From NCBI GenBank assembly GCA_039545355.1, contig BCJJ01000016.1, forward strand, positions 806,001-870,000: a DNA stretch of 64,000 bases, written 5' to 3'. The notes beneath the pieces were generated by a model, which searched no databases, was not told where the DNA came from, and saw only the letters and a program-made list of their open reading frames with translations. Positions 1-11,211 of this stretch are shown here, piece after piece. Source of the stretch: Trichosporon coremiiforme (lineage: Eukaryota > Basidiomycota > Tremellomycetes > Trichosporonales > Trichosporonaceae). Both the position numbers and the translations under genes were made by a program. Every line of letters begins with the position of its first letter. Positions within the stretch are counted from its first letter, which is position 1.

Positions 1-819
1 AATGACTGGTAGTTCTTGGTGTATTTGTAGGTTACGATTGCGATGCATATTAATAGAGTTCATGTACAACTGATTGCCCACCGAGTGCATTGAGCAGGTA
101 GTCAGCAGTGAGCAGCTTGTTATTGACAGTGTGAGGTGGCCAGTCGCTTGCAAGCTCTTCTCATGGTCGTGTGGGCAGACGAAAAGTCTTCGTCCGGTAT
201 ATGGCTGTGCTTCCTGCCCGGCGGCGATCAGTGGTCAGAGCGGGGTGGCAAAGCTCCGCATCCGGGCATGCTCAAACACTCAGCGTGACGGGGGAGTCAG
301 TGCAGATCTTGGCATCAGAAGCGGTGAGTCAGTAAATATGGCTAGGCGAGGAACGAAGGAACGCCATCGTGTCGTCTATCTTGATCGGTGCCGACGAACA
401 GTCCTGATTCCAGTGATCTGCATTCTCTGTTCCGTCTGCCGGCGGCACTGCGGCTGCGGCTGCGGCTGCGGCTGCGGTATGCGCTAGACTCTGATTTGTG
501 GAACGCGTATCTCGACGCGTCGGCGCGGAGGACGAGAAGAGGAGCAAGCAGGGCACCGGAGGGGGATACGCAGGCCGACGAGGGTGACAAGGGGGGGGGC
601 TGTATCTTATCGGCCGCCGAGCGCAGTAGAGGTTGGAGGCGGGGCTTCGTCGCTCCATTCTGCTGTAAGCGGAGAGGAGAGGATGTCCGGCCACGTTTTG
701 CTGCCCAAACCTCAATCTGAGGATGCCTCCACTCTGGCCGGGTGGAGGTCGACGAAGAAGTTGGTGACGTTTGAGGACGTTGAGGAAGGAAGACAACATC
801 CACGAAGGACGACGACGAC
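1..819. other. Left-edge region without a recognised gene
   Basis: Several overlapping open frames on both strands are present but none resembles a known protein, and they look like by-products of high GC content. A hexanucleotide repeat lies at 448-477 and a run of about ten G residues near 589-598. The last few hundred bases probably contain the promoter and leader of the ELP4 gene that starts at 820. Confidence 0.5.
448..477. repeat. CTGCGG hexanucleotide repeat, about five units
   Basis: A short perfect tandem repeat of CTGCGG lies in non-coding sequence about 340 bp upstream of the ELP4 start. It is a simple repeat that could vary in length between strains. Confidence 0.8.
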
Positions 820-2583
820 ATGCCGAGTTTCACTAGACGAGCTCCCCCGGCCAACGCGGGTGCTGCGGCGCATGCGGCGACGACGGCCAGCGCGGCTTCA
901 GCACGGATACAGCGTGAGTTGCTCCTCTCTCCCCTCTATTTCCAGGACGACGCTGTCGTTCTTCGGTCCTCATTCTCGGTCACATCATGCACTATCAGCA
1001 GGTTCAACGACTGCATAGGAGGGTATCCTTGTCATAGTTGCGAGACTTCTCTTGGCTGTCTGAGGGGCCGGTTGGCAGGTCTGAGTGCAAGTGCTCAAGT
1101 GGGGAGGTTGGATCTACCGGAGCCCAAGTCGAGGACAGTGCTGGGCCGAGGCTGTTCTCTGCAGCCACCACCCATGTCACATTCCCGCCATGGCCACACA
1201 ATCAGATCAGATAAGGGAGAAGAAACACTCTCAGCCCGGAATACAGATCACGACAGCCTCAGACATTCCTTTCCCACGAAGCCCCACACCGGAGCGCCGC
1301 TGACGACAGCCAAACCTACAGGTATCGGGTCGCTCGACGAGCTCCTCTCCGGTGGTTTAGTCGGAAGCACACTGCTCCTGCATTCCGACCCGCATACGCA
1401 GTGGGGTCGTCTCGTGGCCCGGCACGTTCTCTCCAAGGGTCTACTGGCTCGCGAGTCTGTGGTCCTGATCGCGGACGACTATGCGGACTGGGTCCGCAAC
1501 CTTCCCTGGGTCGAGGAGTCGTCGCTCCAGCAGCCAGGGAAGAAGACAGGAGACGAGAGCGAGTCCGAGGGCGAGCTCGACAGTAATGAGAGGCAGGGCG
1601 ATTCCCGCATTGCGTGGCGGTACGAGAATCTGCCCAAGTTCAAGACGACGAGCGGGCAGACTTCGCTCTCGACCGCGATCTCCATGCCAGCCGAGACACT
1701 GCGAGGATACGAGCAGGCAGGTGCGCTGAAGTATCTCGACCCCGGGCAATTTGTGGGCAAGGGCGTTGAGGGATTGCTGAAGAAGGTCGAGGAGATGGCG
1801 CCGGCGCGTCTCGTGCTCGAGCTCGGAGACTGGAGCCTTGGTCTGACCGGAGACGAGATCAGGCGCCTCCTCCTCGGCCTGAAGGCGCTGAGCCGGGGCC
1901 GGGTGTCTTTGACCGTTATGCCGACGACTCCGCCAATGTCGACCGCCTCGACCTCATCCGGCTACTCGTCCTATGCCCCCGACACATCTTCCGAGTCGTC
2001 GTGGCTTGCCTCCCTCCCAGGTCTCACAGACTGCACCCTCCTCCTCGAAGGCTTCGGAACAGACCCAACCCTCCTCCAAGCCTACCACCCGCTACACGGC
2101 TTCCTGCGACCCATCCTGCTTCCTTCAGTCGGATCCCTCCTCGCGCCGAGTTATCGCAAATCTGAGCTATTGGGTCTGCAAGCAGGCGAGAACAACCTCG
2201 GCTTCCGACTGAAACGCAAGCGATTCGTGGTCGAGACAGTCCACCTGGGCATCGAGGGTGGATCGAACGAACGTCGCACAGGGCCAGTCGAGAAGCGGGT
2301 CGTCGCGACGGAGGAGATTGGCCCCAGTTCCGACATTCCCGCTAGCGAGGGACCGGTTGAGATCTCGGGTGGTATTGACATGCCACGGTCGAAGGCTATC
2401 ACAGAGGGAGAGGGAGAAGGAGCGGGAGCAGTCAAGAGCGCCCTCGCTGGAGGAGCGGCCAAGCCGAAGAAGAAGAAGGTCTCGGTGCGGTTTGGAGGTG
2501 CTGATGACGAACCGCCAGTGAAGCATAATCATGCCCCGAGGGTTGAAATTCGGCATGATAAGCCCGAGTTGTACGAGTTCTGA
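820..2583 (+). CDS. ELP4: Elongator complex subunit 4 (PAXNEB family)
   Basis: Elp4 is one of three RecA-like accessory subunits (Elp4-Elp5-Elp6) of Elongator, which builds the cm5 modification on wobble uridines of tRNA. The conserved core is clear: a TGIGSLDELLSGG start of the RecA fold, then HSDPHTQWGRLVARH, then an alternating strand-helix pattern to a Lys-rich tail. As in the family, no classical Walker A motif is seen. Proposed exons are 820-913 and 1310-2583 (455 aa). The donor is GTGAGT at 914, and the acceptor follows a GCTGAC branch site at 1309. The frame also stays open without splicing from 820 (587 aa), but the intervening part looks non-coding. The N-terminal exon is the least certain piece. 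CTF18 follows on the same strand after 1.15 kb. Confidence 0.82.
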   Translation: MPSFTRRAPPANAGAAAHAATTASAASARIQRELLLSPLYFQDDAVVLRSSFSVTSCTISRFNDCIGGYPCHSCETSLGCLRGRLAGLSASAQVGRLDLPEPKSRTVLGRGCSLQPPPMSHSRHGHTIRSDKGEETLSARNTDHDSLRHSFPTKPHTGAPLTTAKPTGIGSLDELLSGGLVGSTLLLHSDPHTQWGRLVARHVLSKGLLARESVVLIADDYADWVRNLPWVEESSLQQPGKKTGDESESEGELDSNERQGDSRIAWRYENLPKFKTTSGQTSLSTAISMPAETLRGYEQAGALKYLDPGQFVGKGVEGLLKKVEEMAPARLVLELGDWSLGLTGDEIRRLLLGLKALSRGRVSLTVMPTTPPMSTASTSSGYSSYAPDTSSESSWLASLPGLTDCTLLLEGFGTDPTLLQAYHPLHGFLRPILLPSVGSLLAPSYRKSELLGLQAGENNLGFRLKRKRFVVETVHLGIEGGSNERRTGPVEKRVVATEEIGPSSDIPASEGPVEISGGIDMPRSKAITEGEGEGAGAVKSALAGGAAKPKKKKVSVRFGGADDEPPVKHNHAPRVEIRHDKPELYEF

Positions 2584-3734
2584 CGCTCACTCTAGATGCT
2601 ATTTTGACTTTGGTCGCTCGTTGTGGTGGGAGCGCCGTCGCGCTTTCACAGTGTTGCAGGAGAACAAGTGACCGGCTCTTAGTCCGACGAGAGGGCCTAG
2701 ATGTGACAGAGCGCACCCCAGAGGGCCGTTGACTGACGACAACAACTAACAGTGGTTCTTTCAAGGCAGCTTACCACAGAACAAGGTTGAGGACGGGATC
2801 TCTAACGATCGCCGCCCAAGTCGCTGTTCCCCTGACTCTCTTGCAGTGCAGCAACAATTGCTAGATGGCAAGGGGGCTGTACACTGGCTGGACCAAATTC
2901 AAGTTTGTGGTTCACTAAAAATCGCCCAGATAGTCGACCACCGGACCCCTAGTATCATTATGACAGTCGAGCTCAGGCGTGGCACTCGTTGTGGTATTGG
3001 CTCAAGTCTGTGTTCACAGCGGCGATGACAATCTGCGGCGGATGGGGTCACATTTGGCCGCCTCGAACAGCCATCGGGTTTCAGAGCAAAGTTGCCCGTC
3101 GCTGACGTGCTGACGTTTGACGCTTAGAAAGCCTAACTGCAAGGAGGGTTTCAAAGGACCCAGAAGATACAGGAGCGTGAGCTAGGAGATGAGTGGGTCA
3201 GAGGAGTTTCATCATGCGAAGGGTTGGGTGGTCGCTGATACCACCACTGGCAGTGGTACAGATCATGAATCACCCTTGGACCTGACGGAGTGGACACTCC
3301 TAGTCAGCAAATGAGGGCAAAAAGGGGCAGCCAAAGACTGGCTACGGAACAATGCCCCAGGTGCTCTGGGGCATGTCTTGTAGCGCAACAGGAGCCTCGC
3401 AGTTAGCAGGCTCCTTCCGATCGCGCGAGCGTATCATTTCCCGCAAGCATCTCTGCCTTCACTTTCCCGTAACGAACAAATAGCAGCAATCATAGGAACC
3501 TATGAATGCATGCAGAGTGTCTCTGCAACAGAAGTTGCATGCATAGCTGCTGCCGGAGATAGCCTCGGCGTTGCTTGCCACCCGGGGCCCAACCAGACAG
3601 CGCGCGGTGCGGAACCAAATACGCGCCTGACGGCAACACGCGACGCGTCTGTAATGTTGACTTTTGGATAGCGTGAACGTCACTCGATTCCAGCTCACCC
3701 AGTCTCACTCGCTCCATACCACAGTACGAGCACG
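2584..3734. other. Intergenic region between ELP4 and CTF18
   Basis: About 1.15 kb with no supported gene. Short open frames on both strands lack codon bias or recognisable motifs. It must hold the ELP4 3' end and the CTF18 promoter. No clear TATA box or repeat was seen. Confidence 0.5.
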
Positions 3735-6700
3735 ATGAGCCAACAGTTCGAGCTCGACTTCGATTTCGGCTCGCCGGAGCCCGCGCTGCGCTCCCCGACA
3801 CCTCCTCCGGCAGCCAAGGCTCCCTCCCCAGCCGCCCAAGCCCTTAATGGCTTCTCGAAACCGACCCCGGCACCGGCACCGATGGAGGAAGACGACGTGC
3901 CGGACGAGGACGAGCTGCTCGCCATGATGGAAGCAGACGCACGGGAGAACATGGCCCGCGATGTCGAGAACCTCGAGGCGCTGAAGCGGAAGGAGGACGA
4001 GAAGACGGCCGCTGCGGCACGAAGGCGGGCGGCGATCATGGCTGCGCTGGGCGGCGAGCCGCTGCAGGACATTACGAACACGCCGACGCAGACGCAAGCT
4101 ACGCATAAGGAGACGAGCACACAGCCGACTCAAGCTACGCAGAGAAACGGCGAGAGCAGCATGTTCGAGGCTGACTTTGACTTTGGCGAGCCGGAGCCGG
4201 CCGTCGCATCTTGTGAGTCTTCCCCGACGTCCTTCCTTTCGTATCTTCCCCGTGACCACCTCCACCTTATGGTCGTTGCCGTTCTTCTCTTGGTTGATCA
4301 CACCCTACCGGAAGTCTTATGCTTCGCATCTGAACGTCTTCAGCTGACAGCAGCCTCGCGTATCGAGATCACTCCGCCGCGCGAGGTCCAGCCCATCAGA
4401 CATGTGTACGACGAGTTGGGCCGTCTTCTCCCGCCGCTTGCTGCCGAGACGGCTGATGGACGCACTATCTTCTTCGAGCGCAGGACGAGACCAGACATCG
4501 GGGACATCTCGGTGAATTGACGGCCAGCCGACGCAACTGACGCACAGGTCCCGAATCCCGAGGGCAAGCTGAACCTTCTCTCTACGCCGCTGCACCACCT
4601 CCTGCGCGAGGTCGAGGAGATGAAGGATCATGAGAGGGCTCAACAGTAAGCTTGAAAGCGCACTCACTAGCTGACGCCAGAATCGACCGCGAGATCAACG
4701 TCGATCCCCGCGCCAAGGGCAAGGGCGTCGCGCAGACGATGTGGGTCGACAAGTACAGGCCAAAGCAGTTCGCAGACTTGCTCGGAGAAGACGTGAGCTA
4801 GCATCTCTCGAACAACTATCTGACAACAGCGTGTACACCGCGAGGTTATGGCGTGGTTGAAGGAGTGGGACAAATGCGTGTTCAAGCGCATCCCTCCGAA
4901 GAAGCGCAAGGTCGTCGAGGGTGAATGGGTCAATGTAAGCTAGTCGAATATGGCTCCGTAGCTGACAGCAGAACGACCCTCTGGGACGGCCACGAGAGCG
5001 TATCCTTCTGCTGTCGGGACCGCCTGGTTACGGCAAGACTACTCTGGCTCACGTTGTCGCTAAGCACGCGGGATACAGGACACTCGAGATTAATGCTTCA
5101 GACGACCGATCAGCCGCTACTGTCTCTGTCCGCATTCAGAACGCGATCGACGCCGGATCAGGACTGGGATCCGAGGGAAGACCGACAGCCGTCGTCATCG
5201 ATGAGATCGACGGCGCCAGCGGAGGAGGTGACACGGTATGTCACGACTGTGGAAGTGGGCTCTGGACGCTGACCTCTCAGAGCTTCGTGCGCAGCCTGAT
5301 CAAACTCATACAGGACGTGCCCGCAAAGAAGAAGGGTAACCAGCCAGCCAAGCCGCTCCGACGCCCGATCATTTGCATTTGTAACGACCTGTACGCGCCA
5401 GCACTGCGCCCGTTGCGTCAGTTCGCGCGCATCGTCCGCTTCCGCAAGCCGCCAACTCAGTTCATTGTTGCCCGCCTGCGCGAGATCTGCGACCGCGAGA
5501 AGCTGTCCGCCGATACCAGGGTACTCACTACGCTTGTTGAGCTGACAGGGGGAGACGTGCGAAGTTGCCTGAATACGCTTCAAGTGAGTCATTCTTGCGA
5601 GCAGTCGCTGATAGCATCAGTTCATCAAGTCCAAGTCGGATGTGGTAACCAGTGACGCAATCAAGTCGTCCTCCGTCGGAGCAAAGGACTCGGGTACTAC
5701 CTTGCAGGCGACATGGAACACGCTATTCGTGCCCATGGCGGCCAAACAGCGCCGCAAGGTTATCGGTATCGACGACGGACGATACGTAGATCGTATCACT
5801 TCAATAGTGCAGACTTGCGGAGAGTACGACCGCCTCGTTCAAGGTTGTTTCGAGCACTACCCCAACCTGAAACCTCTGGACGCCAGCTTCGCCAATGTCT
5901 GCCGCCAACTCGACTGGGTCGCCTACTTCGATAGGCTGAACGGGAAGATCAGCCAGACTATGGAGTTTGAGCTGTACCCATACCTGCCTTACGCAGTCAC
6001 TTCATGGTATTCGCACTTCGCGGCACCAGGAAATGCAACTCGGCCAGCTGAATGGCCGAAAGCAGACTACGAGGTAAGTCGAAGGGCACCAAGCCGTACT
6101 TGTCGCTCACCCGCCAGGCTTACCAGACGCGGATCGCAAACGAGGAGATAGCGCGCAACTTCATGGCATCCGAACAGCCCATCCTCCGCTCGCTATTCAG
6201 CGCGGGCTCGACGATGACAGAGTTGCTGCCGCTTCTGATGCGTATCATCTCACCTCCGCTAAAACCTGTGAGTTCGCCATGACAAGAGTGGGGCAGCAAT
6301 GCGTCGTCCAGCTGCCAAAGTTAGCGGAAGCTTTGTCCCAGGAACAAACTTGAACATGCACAAAGGGCAGTCCCAAGAAGAAGTTCAAGAGGCACTCACT
6401 TCCCTAATGCGGAAGTTGATCTCCATAGGACGTGGGATTTAACCTTTTGTGGTAGATTTGGACGTCCCATGGCTCTCGTTATCTGAGCTTAATCGGAAGA
6501 GCGCTGACGCCAATCACTCAGGTCAATGCAAACATTGTGAAGTCAAGCGAGAAGGCTGTCCTTGCTCGGCTTGTCGAGCTCATGATTCCTCTCGGTCTCA
6601 GGTTCTGGCAGGAGAAGAACGAGGACGGGCAACCCATGATGCGTCTGGAACCGTGAGTAGGGAGCCTCGATCTGTGTAATGCCCGTTTCCTAATACCTGC

Positions 6701-7765
6701 AGGGCGATTGACGTATTCATCCACTACGAGGGCAAGCGGGCGGGTGACATTGCGGCGTCCCGTTTCGCTGTCCGGCAACTGGTTGCCCAAGCGGTGAGTC
6801 CTGGTTTCGTTTCCGTCCTCCACTGTCCAGGTACCCACTCTTCAGATCTGCACGTCGCGGGATCCTAGCGGCCGAAGAGCTCTCCGCAAACCTTATTTGC
6901 TGGGTGTCCTGACTCGGACCGCCCTCCGCCACGTGTCGGAAGGATGGAACTGACCGCACTCAGATCGAAGCCGAGATCGCACGGAGACGAGGGGCCGTGT
7001 CGACAGAGGAGGGCAAATCAGCGTCCTCGTCGGCTGCCCACTTCGTCGAGCAGTACGCGGCCGCGAAGGGCGCTCAGGCGGGCCAGCAATTGGACGTCGG
7101 CGCCACAAGCGCTGCTGCCACAGTTGACTTCTTCGGGCGTGCGATCAGCGTGCCGAACCCGGCACTGGCGGATGACGCCACTGCAGAAGGTAAGTTCGTG
7201 TCGGTCTGCCTGCGGGTTGTGCGTGGCGGGCACAGGGCCAACGACGTAAGGGCGTCGGATCACCGGTACTGGGCTAGTCAATGAGGTGACGAGAGGGGCA
7301 TATTGAGGGGTGAGGACAGCCGGAGTGTCCGCTGCTCCCATGAGCTAAGATGCGGGATCTCGGCTCGTCGTCTCATCTGAGGACCCCAGATGTTGAATGG
7401 GACCACCCAAGAGCCCGAAGACAGTGGGACTGCAGTCCTGTGACTATCGCAATGAGGGTGCTGACGCTCGATTCTTCCTTTGTGACCTTCGGTTGCGTTA
7501 TCTGAATTGCATGACCACCCCATATCATGCCTCCGTCGAAACCGGACATCGCACGGATGACCTGGCGTTTTTGGGATGGGACTTGATATGACAACGTCGA
7601 CATCTGACTTCAAACCTTCGGCTTCAATGGACAGGCGACCAAGAGTCTCTCGGAGGCGCAGACTCGGCACCGCGAGAGAGGAAGAGGTTCCGATTGGTGT
7701 ACATCTACAATGAGGGATCGTCTTCGGCTGTACGCAAGAACGTTAAGATGAGTACGCTCATGTAG
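3735..7765 (+). CDS. CTF18: Chromosome transmission fidelity protein 18, alternative clamp-loader large subunit
   Basis: Ctf18 is the large AAA+ subunit of the Ctf18-RFC clamp loader, which loads PCNA for sister-chromatid cohesion and replication-checkpoint signalling. Thirteen exons fit in continuous phase: 3735-4212, 4354-4511, 4548-4645, 4681-4792, 4830-4934, 4972-5235, 5281-5583, 5621-6073, 6118-6267, 6522-6652, 6703-6793, 6964-7189 and 7635-7765 (899 aa). An acidic disordered N-terminus is followed by WVDKYRPKQFADLLGE, Walker A GPPGYGKT (about residue 333), Walker B VVIDEID (about 390) and sensor-like CICND. The last residues, YIYNEGSSSAVRKNVKM, match the conserved Ctf18 tail that binds Dcc1-Ctf8. 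Most introns are 36-60 nt, but introns 1, 9, 11 and 12 are 141, 254, 170 and 445 nt. The weakest junctions are those around the long introns. Confidence 0.9.
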
Positions 7766-10700
7766 ATCATAGCTCCGCCTATGCGACTAGTAACCCGTTA
7801 ACTTCCGGTGTTGAATGGTGCATTGAGTTCAAGGTCAGACGCAAACAGGGGATACCGCCAGCTAGGGCAACCGGTGGCCAGGACTGAAGGGCCACCCGTT
7901 CAGCAGAGACAACAGTGACAGGGAAGTCTTCCAGGGATGCAGGGGAGAGGCCAGGACGACCAGGGTTTGAAAGATTGAGTGAGGATAAATCTCGGATGTT
8001 CATCCGTGGGCATTCTTCGTGCTCCTTGGAGGAGGTCAGGTGATTCGCGGACCGGAATGAACACGGCCTTCTCAGAGGAGAGGAGGATGATCGATTTAGT
8101 CATCGATTGGAAATGGTGGAACCGGGGAGTGGGAGGGTGACCAGGTAAGCAACACCTCGCCCGCAGGTACGTAGCCTCTTTGCCTTCGATATACAGCGTA
8201 GAAGTCGGGCAAATCGGGTTCTTCGGCGAGAATGCTTCCGTCTCTCCTCCGCACTCGCCTCCGAGAATTAACCCAGACGCGGATTGAGAAGGGGTCAAGT
8301 GTACGGCAGCGCACGACGTCCGAGTAACGGGGGTTTGGGCCAGTGACGCGATGAAGTAGCGCTTTCGTCGAGGCAGACCTCTACGATGTCATCAGTTACG
8401 ACTCCTACCTTGGCCCGCCGTGTGTGCCCGCTGTGCAGCCGTGCCGCTGCTGGAGGTTGACTCCTAGCCCACTCCTCAGCTGACCTGGCGTCACAGACGT
8501 GTCATTCACTCTTGGGGGGTGTGAAGCCTGGGCAAGAGAGAGGCGGCGTCTGGGCGTCTTGGTGGCTTGGGTTGAAGTCTTGTCCTCTCGATCCCCTCTG
8601 AATGGCATTGAAGACGAGCTCGTCAGAGCGGCTAGCGGAACTGGCCCGCAAGCCCCACCCACGCCGCCTCCGCACCGGAGCGGAGGCACCGAGGAACGGC
8701 AGAATGTCTGCTACGCGCTACGGCACGTACGGTGCGGGCTGTACGGCAGCGACAGCGGGGCAAGCGATCTAGGCGAGCCAGCGTCCGCCGGCCAGTCCGC
8801 GGCCTCCAGCCACCAGCGCCTCAGCGCCAGCAGTCACGACCGCAATTCGGGCAGGCTGCAAGATGCGAGACACGGTACAAACTGCTGCGACATGGAGGAC
8901 TAACGCTGGTCGGGGCTGGCCTCGCCTGGACGCCTCCGACTCAGTGCACTCAGTGCTGGTGCGCCGTGGCGGCCACTGGGCCGCACTTGTTCTCCAGCTG
9001 AGCTGGCAGAAGAGACAGAGCGACTCAGGCCAGGCGACGCCGAATATCTGGCATTCCCTTGTTTCCTCTTGAAACCCTGGAATCCCCTTTTCTCCTGTCC
9101 TGACTTTCTGCAGCAATTCCTGGGGCTTTGCGCCTATTCCCCCAGCTTTTGCTCTCCCCATCTCTGCGTCTTCAGTCGCCGTGCCTCCACCCCTCTGCAT
9201 TAACCCTTCAGGACGGACCCTGTGGCTTTGGGCTTTGGGCTTTGGACTTTGGCCATTGGCCGCCAAGCTTTCGAGCAGAGCCATAGGGAAGTAATAGGGT
9301 ATTTGGTTATTTGATTCCACTAGCTAACGTCTGCCAGATCTCACTTGCCGCTTAGCCCCTGGCCCAGATGCAGTCTCCGCTCTGGGGCCTCTGCCCCAGG
9401 GTCCGCAGGCTCAGCACTTTGTGCCAAAAAGCATCCAGTCACTCTTCGACCCTCTAGACCCCGACGCCCCTTGCAATCTGGCAGCGCCCTCCAGCGCCAT
9501 CCCCTACCGCATCGTCAATCCTCGGGTCCGCTACCTTTCCCCGTATTCCCCCACATCCTCCCTCCACCCAACAAGCTCACCTCTGCTCTGGTGCCTGCCT
9601 CTACCGCTCTATCTGGCCACTGCCCGCCCGGAGCAGGGAAGGCCAATCCTTCCTTCGTTTCTGCCCCTGTCAATCCTCATCGACTCGTCGCCCTCCCCCC
9701 CTGGCCCCTCTGCTGCTCTGCGCTCTCCGTCCGTCGCCCGCCCGAACACCCGTCTTCCTCTCCCCTCTGCCGACCCAACGAACCGTCCAACCCTCCCCCC
9801 TCCCTCACCCAGCACCTCCCCCTCACCGCTCACAGCCCGCCCGCTCTCTGTGCTCCGGCGCACCAACGTCCTTGCTCTTGCTCTTCTTCTCTTTCTTCTC
9901 TTCCTTCAACCACTCTCTCCAGCACAACTCTCGCTACTCGACTGGCCTTCCCAGCCCGTTGCCCAACTCTTTTCTACCGACCTCCTCGCTGCGTACTTTG
10001 GATACCGCTTGCTCGTGAGTATTCGCTCTTGTTCGCCCAGTGGCCAGCCTAAGCCGTTTCGTCTCTCGCGCCCGTTAGCACGCACCCAGCCGCTTTTCAG
10101 CTGTCTCGCATCGTTGTCACACGCCTTCACGCACGGCCAGCCGATCTGCTTGCATGCACGACACCGAGCTCTGAGCTGCGCCGAGCAGTTGCATATGCTT
10201 TGCACCGATGAGCCGTCCCACATCATAGACGACGGGCCTTGCACGTTCCCCGTCTAGGGGCGTCGTACTTGTGTGTGGGACACCAGTTCAGTCTGGGCAT
10301 GGCTGTGTAGACGAGCTTTGCTTTGCGCCCGTTGCCGTGGCCACCCTGGGTCGCGTGCTTGACTCAAGCCTCGTCGCATCATATCATCCCACCATCATCC
10401 CCAATCATCCATCCCGCCTTGTGCGCTGTTGGGCGATGCTTGCACCTCAGCTCCGACATGCCCAGGCGAGGCGATGCGGCAATGTCATTGAGTTGAGCGT
10501 ACCTGGCCTGGGTATAAGGGCGCCGGATGGTTCACCCGGGCTGGCTTGTTGGGCTTCGCTGGCTGGCGGCGATAAGGGGCTTGGACGAACAAAGTTGAAT
10601 TCATGAGTCGGACGCTGACCTATCTCCCTCGCTCTGCTGCTATCTCTCGCCGCTCTCTGCTTGCTTGCTTCGAACGTTCCCGGGATCTTCACCAACAGTG

Positions 10701-11211
10701 CTCGCGACCCAGTCCAGCACTCTCTCCTTTCTCGCCCAACTCTCTGCATCTTTGCACGCACGCGTCACCGCCACCTCCTGCAACCGAGACTCTGTTGAAC
10801 CATCGACTTCACCCGTCCTTGCTCTCAGTACCTTCCTCGACTGCGACGCTACGTAACTTAACCAGTGTTCTCGAACGCTACAAGTTGCCCAACCTGAAGG
10901 CCTAAACCCCTTCTATCTCTTCTTTCCGACCTCCTTGTGCACGTTTGAGATTCGTCTCGCGGCACCTCTTCTCTCCCGCAAACAACAACCAAACTCACGA
11001 CCCACCCCCCAAAGCGGTCTTCACTGCCGGCAAACCACTTCTTCACCCCTCTCAAGCAAAACCACGTATAACGACCTCTGTGCTGTTGTACCCACTCTCA
11101 ACTTGACTGTATAGATAACACACCCACCAACCGAACCGGCTTCATCGATTTTTTTGAACCTCGACTTAGTATCGTCTGATCCGCCGCTCTATCTATACCC
11201 TTCCGCGCACG
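7766..11211. other. Long region without a recognised gene; pyrimidine-rich leader of the bHLH gene
   Basis: No protein here is recognisable. From about 9345 to 9960, and again from about 10600 to 11150, the plus strand is strongly C+T-rich. The long open frames there (for example 9421-10257) are Pro/Ser/Leu-rich by composition and are rejected as genes. A GTGAGT at 10015 could be the donor of a 5'-UTR intron. The stretch is best read as promoter plus a long leader of the bHLH gene at 11212. The part from 7766 to about 9300 shows nothing I can name. Confidence 0.5.

Noticed and set aside
820..2583. ELP4 as one uninterrupted frame of 587 codons
   Set aside because: The stretch 914-1309 is bounded by a GTGAGT donor and a GCTGAC branch plus AG, keeps phase when removed, and does not look like Elp4.
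9421..10257. Open frame of 278 codons, Pro/Ser/Leu-rich
   Set aside because: Explained by the C+T-rich composition of the tract; no motif, and overlapping frames are equally open.
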